From the NCBI GenBank assembly GCA_902803455.1, contig CADCQC010000360.1, forward strand, positions 1 to 5,945: a DNA stretch of 5,945 bases, written 5' to 3'. The DNA comes from an uncultured Prevotellaceae bacterium. GTDB lineage: Bacteria > Bacteroidota > Bacteroidia > Bacteroidales > Bacteroidaceae. Position numbers and translations under genes: made by a program. Shown here piece by piece: positions 1 to 5,945 of the stretch (position 1 is the stretch's first letter; every line of letters starts with the position of its first letter). Under the pieces are notes generated by a model. The model worked only from the letters and a program-made list of their open reading frames with translations. It was not told the DNA's origin and made no database searches.

Positions 1-803
1 CTCATGGCCGGGCTTTTGTCCACGATCTTCTCGAAAGTCAACGAACCCGAATAGCTCAATTGAGTCTTTCCCTCCTGGCCACGCTTTGTCGTGACGAGCA
101 CCACGCCGTTGGCACCTCTCGAACCATAGATGGCCGTCGACGAGGCATCCTTCAGAATGTCGATGCTCTCTATGTCGCGCGGGTTCAGCGTCTCAATACC
201 GCCAGCCTGCAGAGGCACACCATCAACCACATACAAAGGAGAACTTGAGGCGGTGATGGATCGTGTGCCTCGAATCATGATATTTCCGACAGTACCCGGA
301 CGCTCACTGCTGGTGATATCCACACCGGCAGCCTTACCCTGCAGTGCTTCAAAAGCATTACTAACGGGTTTTGCATTCAGTTCTTTCTCCCCTACGCGGG
401 TCAGAGCGCCGGTGACATCGCTCTTGCGCTGAACACCGTATCCAACGACGACCACCTCGTCGAGCAATTGTTTGTCCTCCTCGAGCGTGACGTTAATCTG
501 GCTCCTACCCCCCACGGGGATGTTCTGTGTGCGATAGCCCACATAAGAGAAGACGAGCGTAGCCCCCTGCGGGACATTCTGGATGGTGTAGTTGCCATCG
601 AAATCGGTTACCACACCGTTGGTGGTTCCCTTCACTACGACACTTGCACCGATGACGCTCTCGCCCGTGTCATCGACCACTGTTCCCGATACTTTTCCTT
701 GCGCGAAGGCAACCATCGAGGTGACAGTCATCAGAGCAAGGAACAGAATGCGATGACACATCGTGCGATCGTTCTTCAGTTTTGTTCTTTCTTGTTCTTT
801 CAT
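1..803 (-). CDS. SusC-like TonB-dependent outer-membrane receptor, N-terminal part (runs off left edge)
   Basis: Reverse-strand translation from the ATG at 803 stays open for 267 codons to the window edge. Residues 1-35 form a signal peptide: a basic N-region, a hydrophobic stretch RILFLALMTVTSMVAFA, and likely cleavage at AFA-Q. Residues about 36-110 are a CarboxypepD_reg-like beta-sandwich (GKVSGTVVDDTGE, DGNYTIQNVPQG, FSYVGYRTQ). A TonB-box-like segment DEVVVVGYG follows at about 115-123, then the plug domain with the SusC hallmarks ALQGKAAGV, IRGTRSI, YVVDGVPL and LKDASSTAIYGSRGANGV (about 217-234). The family is typically around 1000 residues, so the beta-barrel lies outside the window. 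Such receptors import oligosaccharides across the outer membrane with a SusD lipoprotein, which would be expected downstream (left of position 1). An in-frame TAA five codons upstream limits the start. Met15 at 761 gives a more compact signal peptide and is a real alternative. The substrate is not readable from this part; the GH28-like neighbour suggests pectin. Confidence 0.95.
   Translation of the reverse strand, partial: MKEQERTKLKNDRTMCHRILFLALMTVTSMVAFAQGKVSGTVVDDTGESVIGASVVVKGTTNGVVTDFDGNYTIQNVPQGATLVFSYVGYRTQNIPVGGRSQINVTLEEDKQLLDEVVVVGYGVQRKSDVTGALTRVGEKELNAKPVSNAFEALQGKAAGVDITSSERPGTVGNIMIRGTRSITASSSPLYVVDGVPLQAGGIETLNPRDIESIDILKDASSTAIYGSRGANGVVLVTTKRGQEGKTQLSYSGSLTFEKIVDKSPAM
782..801 (-). 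repeat. Perfect tandem 10-bp duplication at the receptor start codon
   Basis: On the plus strand the unit TTGTTCTTTC occurs twice back to back (782-791 and 792-801). On the coding strand this reads GAAAGAACAA twice, beginning at the G of the ATG at 803. The unit is not a multiple of three. If translation starts at 803, losing one copy would bring a TGA into frame at the sixth codon. If translation starts at Met15 (761), the repeat lies in the untranslated leader. Two copies are too few to claim phase variation. Confidence 0.8.
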
Positions 804-921
804 TTCACTTTGTTTTTAAATCATTAAAATATGTTTGTGTTACTCGTTTCCATTTTTTCTTATCCCGAAACAATCTTTGTTACCTTAATATGACTAACGC
901 CTACCGATAGTGATTAACTAA

Positions 922-950
922 CAAACTAATTATGCATGTATCAAAATCAA
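922..950 (-). promoter_or_regulatory. Candidate proximal promoter for the SusC-like gene
   Basis: Read on the minus strand, a poly-T run ending in TTTG (TTG at 950-948) is followed by an 18-base spacer and TTAGTTTG (929-922). The Bacteroides sigma-ABfr consensus is TTTG / TAnnTTTG, so the -7 box matches 5 of its 6 fixed positions and the -33 box is exact. The spacer length equals that of the HTCS promoter in this window. The leader would be about 110 bases. AT-rich sequence produces such matches by chance, so this is tentative. Confidence 0.35.
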
Positions 951-988
951 AAAAAATCTACTAAACCTAATAAACTATGCCTGAATCA
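931..988. repeat. Imperfect 13-bp direct repeat, 45-bp period
   Basis: The pattern TATGCnTGnATCA occurs at 931-943 (TATGCATGTATCA) and at 976-988 (TATGCCTGAATCA), 11 of 13 bases identical and start-to-start distance 45 bp. The left copy overlaps the candidate proximal receptor promoter spacer. It may be a regulator-binding repeat, or chance in AT-rich sequence. Confidence 0.35.
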
Positions 989-1025
989 TTTTAAATTGTT
1001 TTATTTTAATGTAGTTTGTCGAAGG

Positions 1026-1055
1026 CAAAATTAAATAGAAAGGAAGAAGTGAAAA
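1026..1055 (-). promoter_or_regulatory. Candidate distal, activator-dependent promoter for the SusC-like gene
   Basis: On the minus strand a perfect -7 box TAATTTTG (1033-1026, matching TAnnTTTG) is preceded by an 18-base spacer and a degenerate -33 box TTTT (1055-1052). A weak -33 element next to an upstream palindromic site (1062-1103) is what one expects at an activator-controlled promoter. Transcription would begin near 1018-1022, leaving a leader of about 215 bases before the ATG at 803. Which of the two receptor promoters is used cannot be decided from sequence alone. Confidence 0.4.
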
Positions 1056-1061
1056 CGGCGG

Positions 1062-1103
1062 AAATCTGTCATCGATGATATCATTTTCTGTCATGACAGA
1101 TTT
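1062..1103. promoter_or_regulatory. Inverted repeat with nested palindromes, candidate HTCS operator
   Basis: AAATCTGTCAT (1062-1072) and ATGACAGATTT (1093-1103) are perfect 11-bp inverted repeats. The octamer TCTGTCAT occurs three times: directly at 1065-1072 and 1087-1094, start to start 22 bp apart (about two helical turns), and inverted at 1093-1100. The last two overlap to form the perfect 14-bp palindrome TCTGTCATGACAGA (1087-1100). A separate perfect palindrome ATGATATCAT lies at 1075-1084. The cluster ends 6 bases from the -33 box of the candidate distal receptor promoter, a typical activator position. Assignment to the adjacent HTCS is inference. Confidence 0.5.
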
Positions 1104-1296
1104 TTGTATGCTCAATGACGATTTTCTATACCATATGCGCTCTGGGCATGAAAAATCCGGAGAAATCATGCATCATATTAGCGAAATGCCCATGCTCCAA
1201 TCCCCCAATTCTCAAGCCTCACATACTTCAGGGATGGAAAAACGTCAATCAACATACAGATTTCCGTCAGGACAAAAAGAAATGAGGAGACAAAGA

Positions 1297-1325
1297 TTGA
1301 AAACTACAAATAATGTGTATCTTTG
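1297..1325 (+). promoter_or_regulatory. Promoter of the HTCS gene (Bacteroides type)
   Basis: ATTG (TTG at 1297-1299), an 18-base spacer and TATCTTTG (1318-1325) match the TTTG / TAnnTTTG promoter of Bacteroidota, with an exact -7 box. Transcription should begin about 5-8 bases after the -7 box, near 1330-1333. This excludes the ATG at 1313, which lies upstream of the predicted transcription start, and favours the start at 1352 (leader about 20 bases) or 1388 (leader about 56 bases). Confidence 0.6.
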
Positions 1326-1351
1326 TCACGGTCACAACAAATCATGATACA

Positions 1352-4300
1352 ATGAAAAGATTCATCAGAAAGATCATGACATACCCTATGAAGAAAAGAA
1401 CAATCATTACGGTTTGTTGCGTATTTTGGACGATGATGGCCCTGGCTCAGGCTCAGGCGGTCAATATCACCAAACATATCAATACGTCAAACGGTCTGTC
1501 GAATGACTTTGTTCTCGGCCTTGCCATCGATGGTCAGGGGCGCATGTGGGTGGCTACGGAAGCGGGAGTGACCTGGATAGCAGGTGATCTATGCCACACA
1601 TTCACAGATCAGCAACTGTCAGAGAAAATCATGACACTTCACTGGCATGGTGCCTCCAGCAATATGCTCATCGGCACAGAGCGTGGTCTGTCGGTATATA
1701 ACGAAAAGACCGGCATCATGCGCCACCTGAATGCGAGCAACGGGTTGATCAAGTCGAGTATCAATGATATCACAGACGCGGCAGACAAGGGTGTGTGGCT
1801 GGTCTACGGCAACGGGCAGATCCAGCATTTCGACTGCACGACCTTTGCTACGAAGACACTGGAACTACGCCAGCCCCATGACAACCGCTGTGCGCTGGAT
1901 GACGGGCACGGCCGCCTCTACATCGGACACAGTCTATATGGCATGACGGTGGTGAACATGAATAATGGTACCTCTCAGAATTATCAGCAGAAGGATGACG
2001 CTCATTGTCTGCCCGGCAACAACGTCCGTTGTATCTATCAAGATCATGATGGCTATATCTGGGTGGGAACAGACACCGGCCTGGCCTTGTTCAACCCCGA
2101 GACAGGCACATTTACTAAGGTAACCGATGCGGCAGACCGCTACGATGACAACATCTATGATATACACCAGATGTCGGACGGGAAGCTGTGGGTGGCAACC
2201 GACATTGGAGGTGTGAAGATCATTGACCCCAATGACCAATGGCACTATAACGGGACTGTGGCAGGACTCTCATCGCTCAACACCCGCAGTATTGCCGAAG
2301 ACGAATATGGCAACATCTGGGTGGGCAACCACAGTACGGGTGTGGACTTCATCAGCGACAGCAAACAAAATTTCAGACTTCTGGATTACAAGACTTCGGA
2401 AGGCAGATCCCCTTCGGTCTGTACTATCGCTCCCGACCCCGAGCAAGGATTCTGGCTGGCCAGTGAGAACGAACTGGTGTGGTGGCACGATGGCACCATC
2501 AAAGGCAGGTGGAACTACCTCAACAGGATACGCAGGGCGTATGCCTTCCCCCGCTGTATCATGGCCGACCACCAGGGAGGTGTGTGGCTGGGCATTGATG
2601 ACCAGGGTGTATACCGCTTTGACAAAAAGAGCAAGCAGTTCGCCCCGATCCCCACCACGCCCGCTGGCTCCGACATCCACACCTTTGCCGAGGCCGCCGA
2701 TGGAAGCATATGGATCGGCGGAGAATTTGGTATCTATCTGTACCAAAACGGTAAAGCGACCCTGCAAGAGTACATCAGTCAGACAGTCCAAGCACCAGCC
2801 ACCTGCATCATCGAGGCGGCACCGCAGCAACTGTTGATCGCCACATTGGGCAGCGGCATCTACTCCATCAACATGCGCAACAACTCCAGCCGTCAAATGA
2901 GCATGAATGAAGGCTTGCCGTCCAGCAAAATCAACCACATGATACTCACCCGTCGCGGGGGCCTCTGGATGGCCACCGACGGAGGATTGGTGCATGTGAA
3001 GGATCCCATCGGTCTGACAGGCATCACCGTTTACGGAAAGGAGCAGGGACTGAACGATTGCCATCTGCTGGCCCTGCAACAAGATACCAATGACTGCATC
3101 TGGATGACCACCTATTCAGGCATCTCCTGTTTTGTGAAGAGCACCAGGCAGTTTTATAACTACAACCATCAGGACACCCGTCTTTCTGGAGGTTTTGCCA
3201 ATGCCGCCGCCCTGACTGATGTTCATGGCACCATCTTTTTCGGTTTGGCTTCAGGCGTGTGCTATTTCAATCCACAACAGATGGATAGCGGAGACCGGCT
3301 GTCGGAAGTGCAGCTCATCTCCTGCGAGGCCTACAACCCTGTAGGCAACAACACCGACATCCAACTGCTGACGCCCGACAAGGAAGGCCGTGTCTTCACG
3401 ACCTACCGACAGAACACCATCCGCCTGATTTTCGCCATGCGAGACTATGCACAAACGTCGTCCGTGGACTATTCCTATATGATGAAGGGCATGGACAACA
3501 AGTGGTACGACATAGGCAACGACCATGATGTGGTGTTCCGTGGTTTGCGACCAGGCCAATATACCTTCATACTGAGAGCCAAACTGAGAAGGCAGAACTG
3601 GGATCAAGCCAAGGAGACACGGCTCACCATCATCATCTCGCCGCCATTCTGGCGCACATGGTGGGCCTACGGGCTCTATCTTCTGATGGCTCTGGGAGTG
3701 ACAGTCTATTTCATCCGGTCCTATAAGCGGAAGCTGACGCAACGTAACTCCCTCGAGTTGGAACGGCGCGAGATTCTTCAAAAACAGCAGCTCAACGAGG
3801 AGCGTCTGCGCTTCTTTACCAATATCACCCATGAACTGCGCACTCCCCTGACGCTCATCCTCGGTCCACTCGATGACCTGATGAACGATGAGCAGATACC
3901 ACCAACAAGGAGGCGCCTCGTGGGAGTCATACAGAAAAACGCGGAACGTCTGCGCGATCTCATCAACGAACTGCTGGAGTTTCGCAAGACCGAGACACAG
4001 AACCGTCGGCTCACAGTTGCCCGCGGTGACATCGGCCAATTTGTGCGGGAGATATGCCTCAACTACAAAGAGTTGAACAGGAATCCCAAGGTGCAATTCA
4101 TCTACCAAATCGCCGACAACCTGCCCATGGTGTGGTTTGACTCCGAAATCATCACCACCGTACTCAACAATCTGCTGTCGAACGCCATCAAATATACCGA
4201 ACAGGGCAGTATCACGATCACCGTGAAAGCAGACAACGATTTATTGAGTATTGCCGTGACAGATACAGGCTACGGCATCACCCCTGAAGCACTGCCCCAC

Positions 4301-5350
4301 ATCTTCGAGCGCTACTATCAGGCCAAAGGTGCTCATCAAGCGTCGGGCACAGGCATCGGTCGTGCACTCGTCAAGTCGCTGGCCGAACTGCATGAGGGCA
4401 GCATCCAGGTGGAAAGCCATGTGGGCCAAGGCAGCCGTTTCCTGTTTACCATCGACATCAACAACACCTATCCTAATGCCCTTCACAAGGAAGACGATGG
4501 AGAGTACAAAAATCCTGACAGTACGAGCCCATCATCCGATGAGGTCGAAGAGGAATCGCTCCCATTGCTGCTGGTCGTGGAGGACAATGGCGATATCCGC
4601 CAGTATATCTCCGACACCTTCAGCGAAGACTTCCGCATCCTTCAGGCAGAAAACGGAGAGGAGGGCGTCAGTCTGGCAAGAGAACACATACCCGATATTA
4701 TCGTCAGTGACATCATGATGCCAAAGATGAACGGCATAGAGCTGACCAGTCTGCTGAAAGGCGACATCCGCACCAGCCACATCCCCATCATCCTTCTGAC
4801 CGCCAAGAACGCAGATGAAGACAAGGAGGAAGGTTATGACAGCGGCGCCGACTCCTACCTGACCAAGCCGTTTACGGCCAAGCTATTGGGCAGTCGCATC
4901 AGGAATCTGCTCACGGCACGTCGGCGGCTGACAGAGTTGATTGCCAACGGACAATATCATGATCCGGCAATGCCGGCAACTGATTCTGCACCGCTGGCCC
5001 CCCAGTCCCCTACCCCTCAACTTTGTCGTCTGGACCAAGAGTTCATCAGTCGTCTGAATGGTCTCATCGAAGAAAGCATCATGAAGGAGAACATCGACCT
5101 GGCCTTTGTTACAGACAAGATGGCCATGAGTCACAGCACGTTCTACCGCAAGGTAAAAGCCCTCACGGGTATGACAGCCACAGAATATATCCGCAAGCGA
5201 CGACTCCGCCACTGCTACGAACTGTTGGAGAGTGGAAACTACAACGTGAATCAAGCCGCTATGATGACAGGCTTTAACCAGATGGCCCATTTCAGGGAGA
5301 CCTTCAAAAAAGAGTTTGGCATCCTGCCTTCAGAAGTCAAGAAGAAATGA
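1352..5350 (+). CDS. Hybrid two-component system regulator (HTCS): two-propeller sensor, histidine kinase, receiver, AraC-type HTH
   Basis: This is a 1332-residue one-polypeptide sensor-regulator, full length for the family. Residues about 13-36 are a signal sequence (MKKRTIITVCC to AQAQA). Residues 48-640 carry about 14 Reg_prop-type repeats (for example GYIWVGTDTGLALFN, GNIWVG, GGLWMATDGGL), enough for two seven-bladed propellers, the second from about 353. A Y_Y_Y domain (690-763) is followed by a transmembrane helix at 770-788. The kinase has the H-box THELRTPLTLIL with phospho-acceptor His827, N-box Asn944, and G-boxes DTGYG (971) and GTGIG (999). The receiver has Glu1077/Asp1078, phospho-acceptor Asp1120 (SDIMMPKMNG), Thr1150 and Lys1172. 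A Pro-rich linker leads to an AraC-type HTH from about 1227 (STFYRKVKALTGM, GFNQMAHFRETFKKEFG). In known HTCSs, periplasmic oligosaccharide binding drives phosphorelay and PUL activation. Start 1352 was chosen because 1313 precedes the predicted transcription start; 1388 (residue 13) is the main alternative. All catalytic residues are intact. Confidence 0.96.
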   Translation: MKRFIRKIMTYPMKKRTIITVCCVFWTMMALAQAQAVNITKHINTSNGLSNDFVLGLAIDGQGRMWVATEAGVTWIAGDLCHTFTDQQLSEKIMTLHWHGASSNMLIGTERGLSVYNEKTGIMRHLNASNGLIKSSINDITDAADKGVWLVYGNGQIQHFDCTTFATKTLELRQPHDNRCALDDGHGRLYIGHSLYGMTVVNMNNGTSQNYQQKDDAHCLPGNNVRCIYQDHDGYIWVGTDTGLALFNPETGTFTKVTDAADRYDDNIYDIHQMSDGKLWVATDIGGVKIIDPNDQWHYNGTVAGLSSLNTRSIAEDEYGNIWVGNHSTGVDFISDSKQNFRLLDYKTSEGRSPSVCTIAPDPEQGFWLASENELVWWHDGTIKGRWNYLNRIRRAYAFPRCIMADHQGGVWLGIDDQGVYRFDKKSKQFAPIPTTPAGSDIHTFAEAADGSIWIGGEFGIYLYQNGKATLQEYISQTVQAPATCIIEAAPQQLLIATLGSGIYSINMRNNSSRQMSMNEGLPSSKINHMILTRRGGLWMATDGGLVHVKDPIGLTGITVYGKEQGLNDCHLLALQQDTNDCIWMTTYSGISCFVKSTRQFYNYNHQDTRLSGGFANAAALTDVHGTIFFGLASGVCYFNPQQMDSGDRLSEVQLISCEAYNPVGNNTDIQLLTPDKEGRVFTTYRQNTIRLIFAMRDYAQTSSVDYSYMMKGMDNKWYDIGNDHDVVFRGLRPGQYTFILRAKLRRQNWDQAKETRLTIIISPPFWRTWWAYGLYLLMALGVTVYFIRSYKRKLTQRNSLELERREILQKQQLNEERLRFFTNITHELRTPLTLILGPLDDLMNDEQIPPTRRRLVGVIQKNAERLRDLINELLEFRKTETQNRRLTVARGDIGQFVREICLNYKELNRNPKVQFIYQIADNLPMVWFDSEIITTVLNNLLSNAIKYTEQGSITITVKADNDLLSIAVTDTGYGITPEALPHIFERYYQAKGAHQASGTGIGRALVKSLAELHEGSIQVESHVGQGSRFLFTIDINNTYPNALHKEDDGEYKNPDSTSPSSDEVEEESLPLLLVVEDNGDIRQYISDTFSEDFRILQAENGEEGVSLAREHIPDIIVSDIMMPKMNGIELTSLLKGDIRTSHIPIILLTAKNADEDKEEGYDSGADSYLTKPFTAKLLGSRIRNLLTARRRLTELIANGQYHDPAMPATDSAPLAPQSPTPQLCRLDQEFISRLNGLIEESIMKENIDLAFVTDKMAMSHSTFYRKVKALTGMTATEYIRKRRLRHCYELLESGNYNVNQAAMMTGFNQMAHFRETFKKEFGILPSEVKKK

Positions 5351-5945
5351 GAAAATATCTATTGCTCTTCCTGCTGCTCGATATCGCTTTCCGATGCCAA
5401 GCCATTGATGTCAGATCATTCGGTGCCGTCGGAGATGGCCGTCATATCGACTCCCCTGCCATCAATCAAGCGATAGAACAAACCAGCCAGGCAGGTGGCG
5501 GGACCGTGGTGCTTACCAGAGGCACCTACCTCTGCTACTCCATTCACCTGAAGAGCAATATCACCCTGCGGTTGGAAGAAGGAGCTGTCATCAAAGCGGC
5601 ACCTGTGGGCGACAAGACAGGTTATGATGAGGCAGAGCCTAATGACTCCCATTATCAGGACTTCGGCCATAGTCACTGGCATAACTCATTGCTTTGGGGA
5701 GAGCATCTGCAAAATGTCACCCTTGAAGGCGAAGGGCTCATCGACGGCACGGATGTGCTCTCGCGGAGCGGTCCACGCCCAGGTGATACGGGACCTACCG
5801 TCGCCAACAAAGCGCTGGCGCTGCGCGACTGCCAGCATGTCATCATCCGCGGATTGAGTTTTCTGCGTTGCGGTCACTTCGCCCTGCTACTCACGGGAGT
5901 CGATGACCTGCTGATAGAGGATGTGACCTGCGACACCAACCGTGA
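5347..5945 (+). CDS. Secreted GH28-like (polygalacturonase-like) right-handed beta-helix enzyme, N-terminal part (runs off right edge)
   Basis: Translation from the ATG at 5347 stays open for 199 codons to the window edge. Residues 1-19 form a signal peptide (MRKYLLLFLLLDIAFRCQA) without a good lipobox, so export to the periplasm or beyond is expected. The fold signature is clear: FGAVGDGRHIDSPAINQAI (25-43) and GGGTVVLTRGTYL (50-62), the pectate-lyase-3/GH28 N-terminal pattern, then IHLKSNITLRLEEGAVIKA (66-84). The segment YQDFGHSHWHNSLLWGE (103-119) and NVTLEGEGLIDG (123-134) resemble a Bacteroidota GH28-related subgroup. Later coils read VIIRGLSFLRCGHFALLL. The sequence stops at CDTNR, where GH28 enzymes carry the first catalytic aspartate motif, so active-site residues cannot be checked. 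GH28 enzymes hydrolyse galacturonic-acid linkages in pectin, but exact specificity is unknown here. Its ATG overlaps the HTCS stop in ATGA, implying one operon and probable translational coupling. Confidence 0.88.
   Translation, partial: MRKYLLLFLLLDIAFRCQAIDVRSFGAVGDGRHIDSPAINQAIEQTSQAGGGTVVLTRGTYLCYSIHLKSNITLRLEEGAVIKAAPVGDKTGYDEAEPNDSHYQDFGHSHWHNSLLWGEHLQNVTLEGEGLIDGTDVLSRSGPRPGDTGPTVANKALALRDCQHVIIRGLSFLRCGHFALLLTGVDDLLIEDVTCDTNR

Larger units (their letters stand above)
804..1351. other. Divergent intergenic regulatory region between the SusC-like gene and the HTCS gene
   Basis: About 550 bases separate the two divergent start codons. Positions 804-1060 are strongly AT-rich with poly-T and poly-A runs; 1061-1351 are more balanced. 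I see no convincing gene, tRNA or hairpin-plus-T-run terminator. The region holds candidate promoters in both directions and several short repeats, listed separately. A 90-codon open frame at 1075-1347 lacks recognisable domains, covers the HTCS promoter and overlaps the repeats, so it is not called. A large regulated spacer is usual between a PUL regulator and a divergent susC gene. Confidence 0.75.

Noticed and set aside
130..827. Plus-strand open frames opposite the SusC-like gene (130-432 and 468-827)
   Set aside because: The minus strand encodes a continuous SusC-like N-terminus with signal peptide, TonB box and plug motifs; the plus-strand frames show none.
809..837. Plus-strand TTTG-N17-TATGTTTG promoter-like match
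   Set aside because: It has a perfect -7 box but points away from the SusC-like gene and about 500 bases upstream of the HTCS. AT-rich DNA yields such matches often, so it is mentioned only as a possible antisense start.
1075..1347. 90-codon plus-strand open frame in the intergenic region
   Set aside because: It has no recognisable domain, begins inside the palindromic repeat cluster, covers the HTCS promoter and overlaps the HTCS start region. Its composition does not look like a conserved protein.
804..1351. CRISPR array, tRNA, insertion sequence or attachment site in the spacer
   Set aside because: No regularly spaced repeats, cloverleaf, transposase fragment or terminal inverted repeats with target duplications were seen.
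1344..1355. Three-codon leader frame ATG ATA CAA TGA overlapping the ATG at 1352
   Set aside because: Too short to judge and probably chance; no repeated codons or hairpins suggest attenuation.
2270..3082. 270-codon minus-strand open frame opposite the HTCS sensor
   Set aside because: It is a shadow of the HTCS reading frame; the sense frame has continuous propeller repeats and the antisense product shows no domain.
3251..4108. 285-codon minus-strand open frame opposite the Y_Y_Y and kinase regions
   Set aside because: It is antisense to a region with intact, conserved Y_Y_Y, transmembrane and H-box motifs; no independent signal or promoter supports it.

Overview
The window looks like part of a polysaccharide utilization locus (PUL) from a Bacteroidota genome, most likely order Bacteroidales (Bacteroides/Prevotella-type). 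Three things point there: a SusC-type TonB-dependent receptor, a one-polypeptide hybrid two-component system (HTCS) regulator, and promoter elements of the Bacteroides form (TTG / TAnnTTTG). Genus and species cannot be fixed from the sequence. The genes have moderate GC, and the spacer between the divergent genes is strikingly AT-rich on its left side.

Layout. Positions 1-803 (minus strand) hold the first 267 codons of a SusC-like outer-membrane receptor, which runs off the left edge. Positions 804-1351 are a divergent intergenic region with no convincing gene. It holds two candidate promoters for the receptor, an 11-bp perfect inverted repeat with a 14-bp palindrome over its right arm, an imperfect 13-bp direct repeat, and a good promoter for the regulator. 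Positions 1352-5350 (plus strand) encode a full-length HTCS: periplasmic two-propeller sensor, Y_Y_Y domain, transmembrane helix, histidine kinase, receiver and AraC-type DNA-binding domain. Position 5347 to the right edge (plus strand) is the 5' part of a secreted right-handed beta-helix enzyme of the GH28 (polygalacturonase-like) group, whose start codon overlaps the HTCS stop codon by 4 bases.

How the parts probably work together (inference from known PULs). The GH28-like enzyme and its partners release oligosaccharides from a pectic glycan. The SusC-like receptor, with a SusD partner expected just beyond the left edge, imports them. The HTCS senses a specific oligosaccharide in the periplasm and activates transcription of the receptor operon, plausibly through the inverted repeat near 1062-1103. 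Because the HTCS and the GH28-like gene overlap, the regulator is probably co-transcribed and translationally coupled with an enzyme of its own pathway.

I did not find a previously undescribed system. The architecture is that of a canonical HTCS-controlled PUL. The items most worth a second look are the palindromic candidate operator next to a receptor promoter, the regulator-enzyme overlap, and a tandem 10-bp duplication at the receptor start codon that bears on which start is used.
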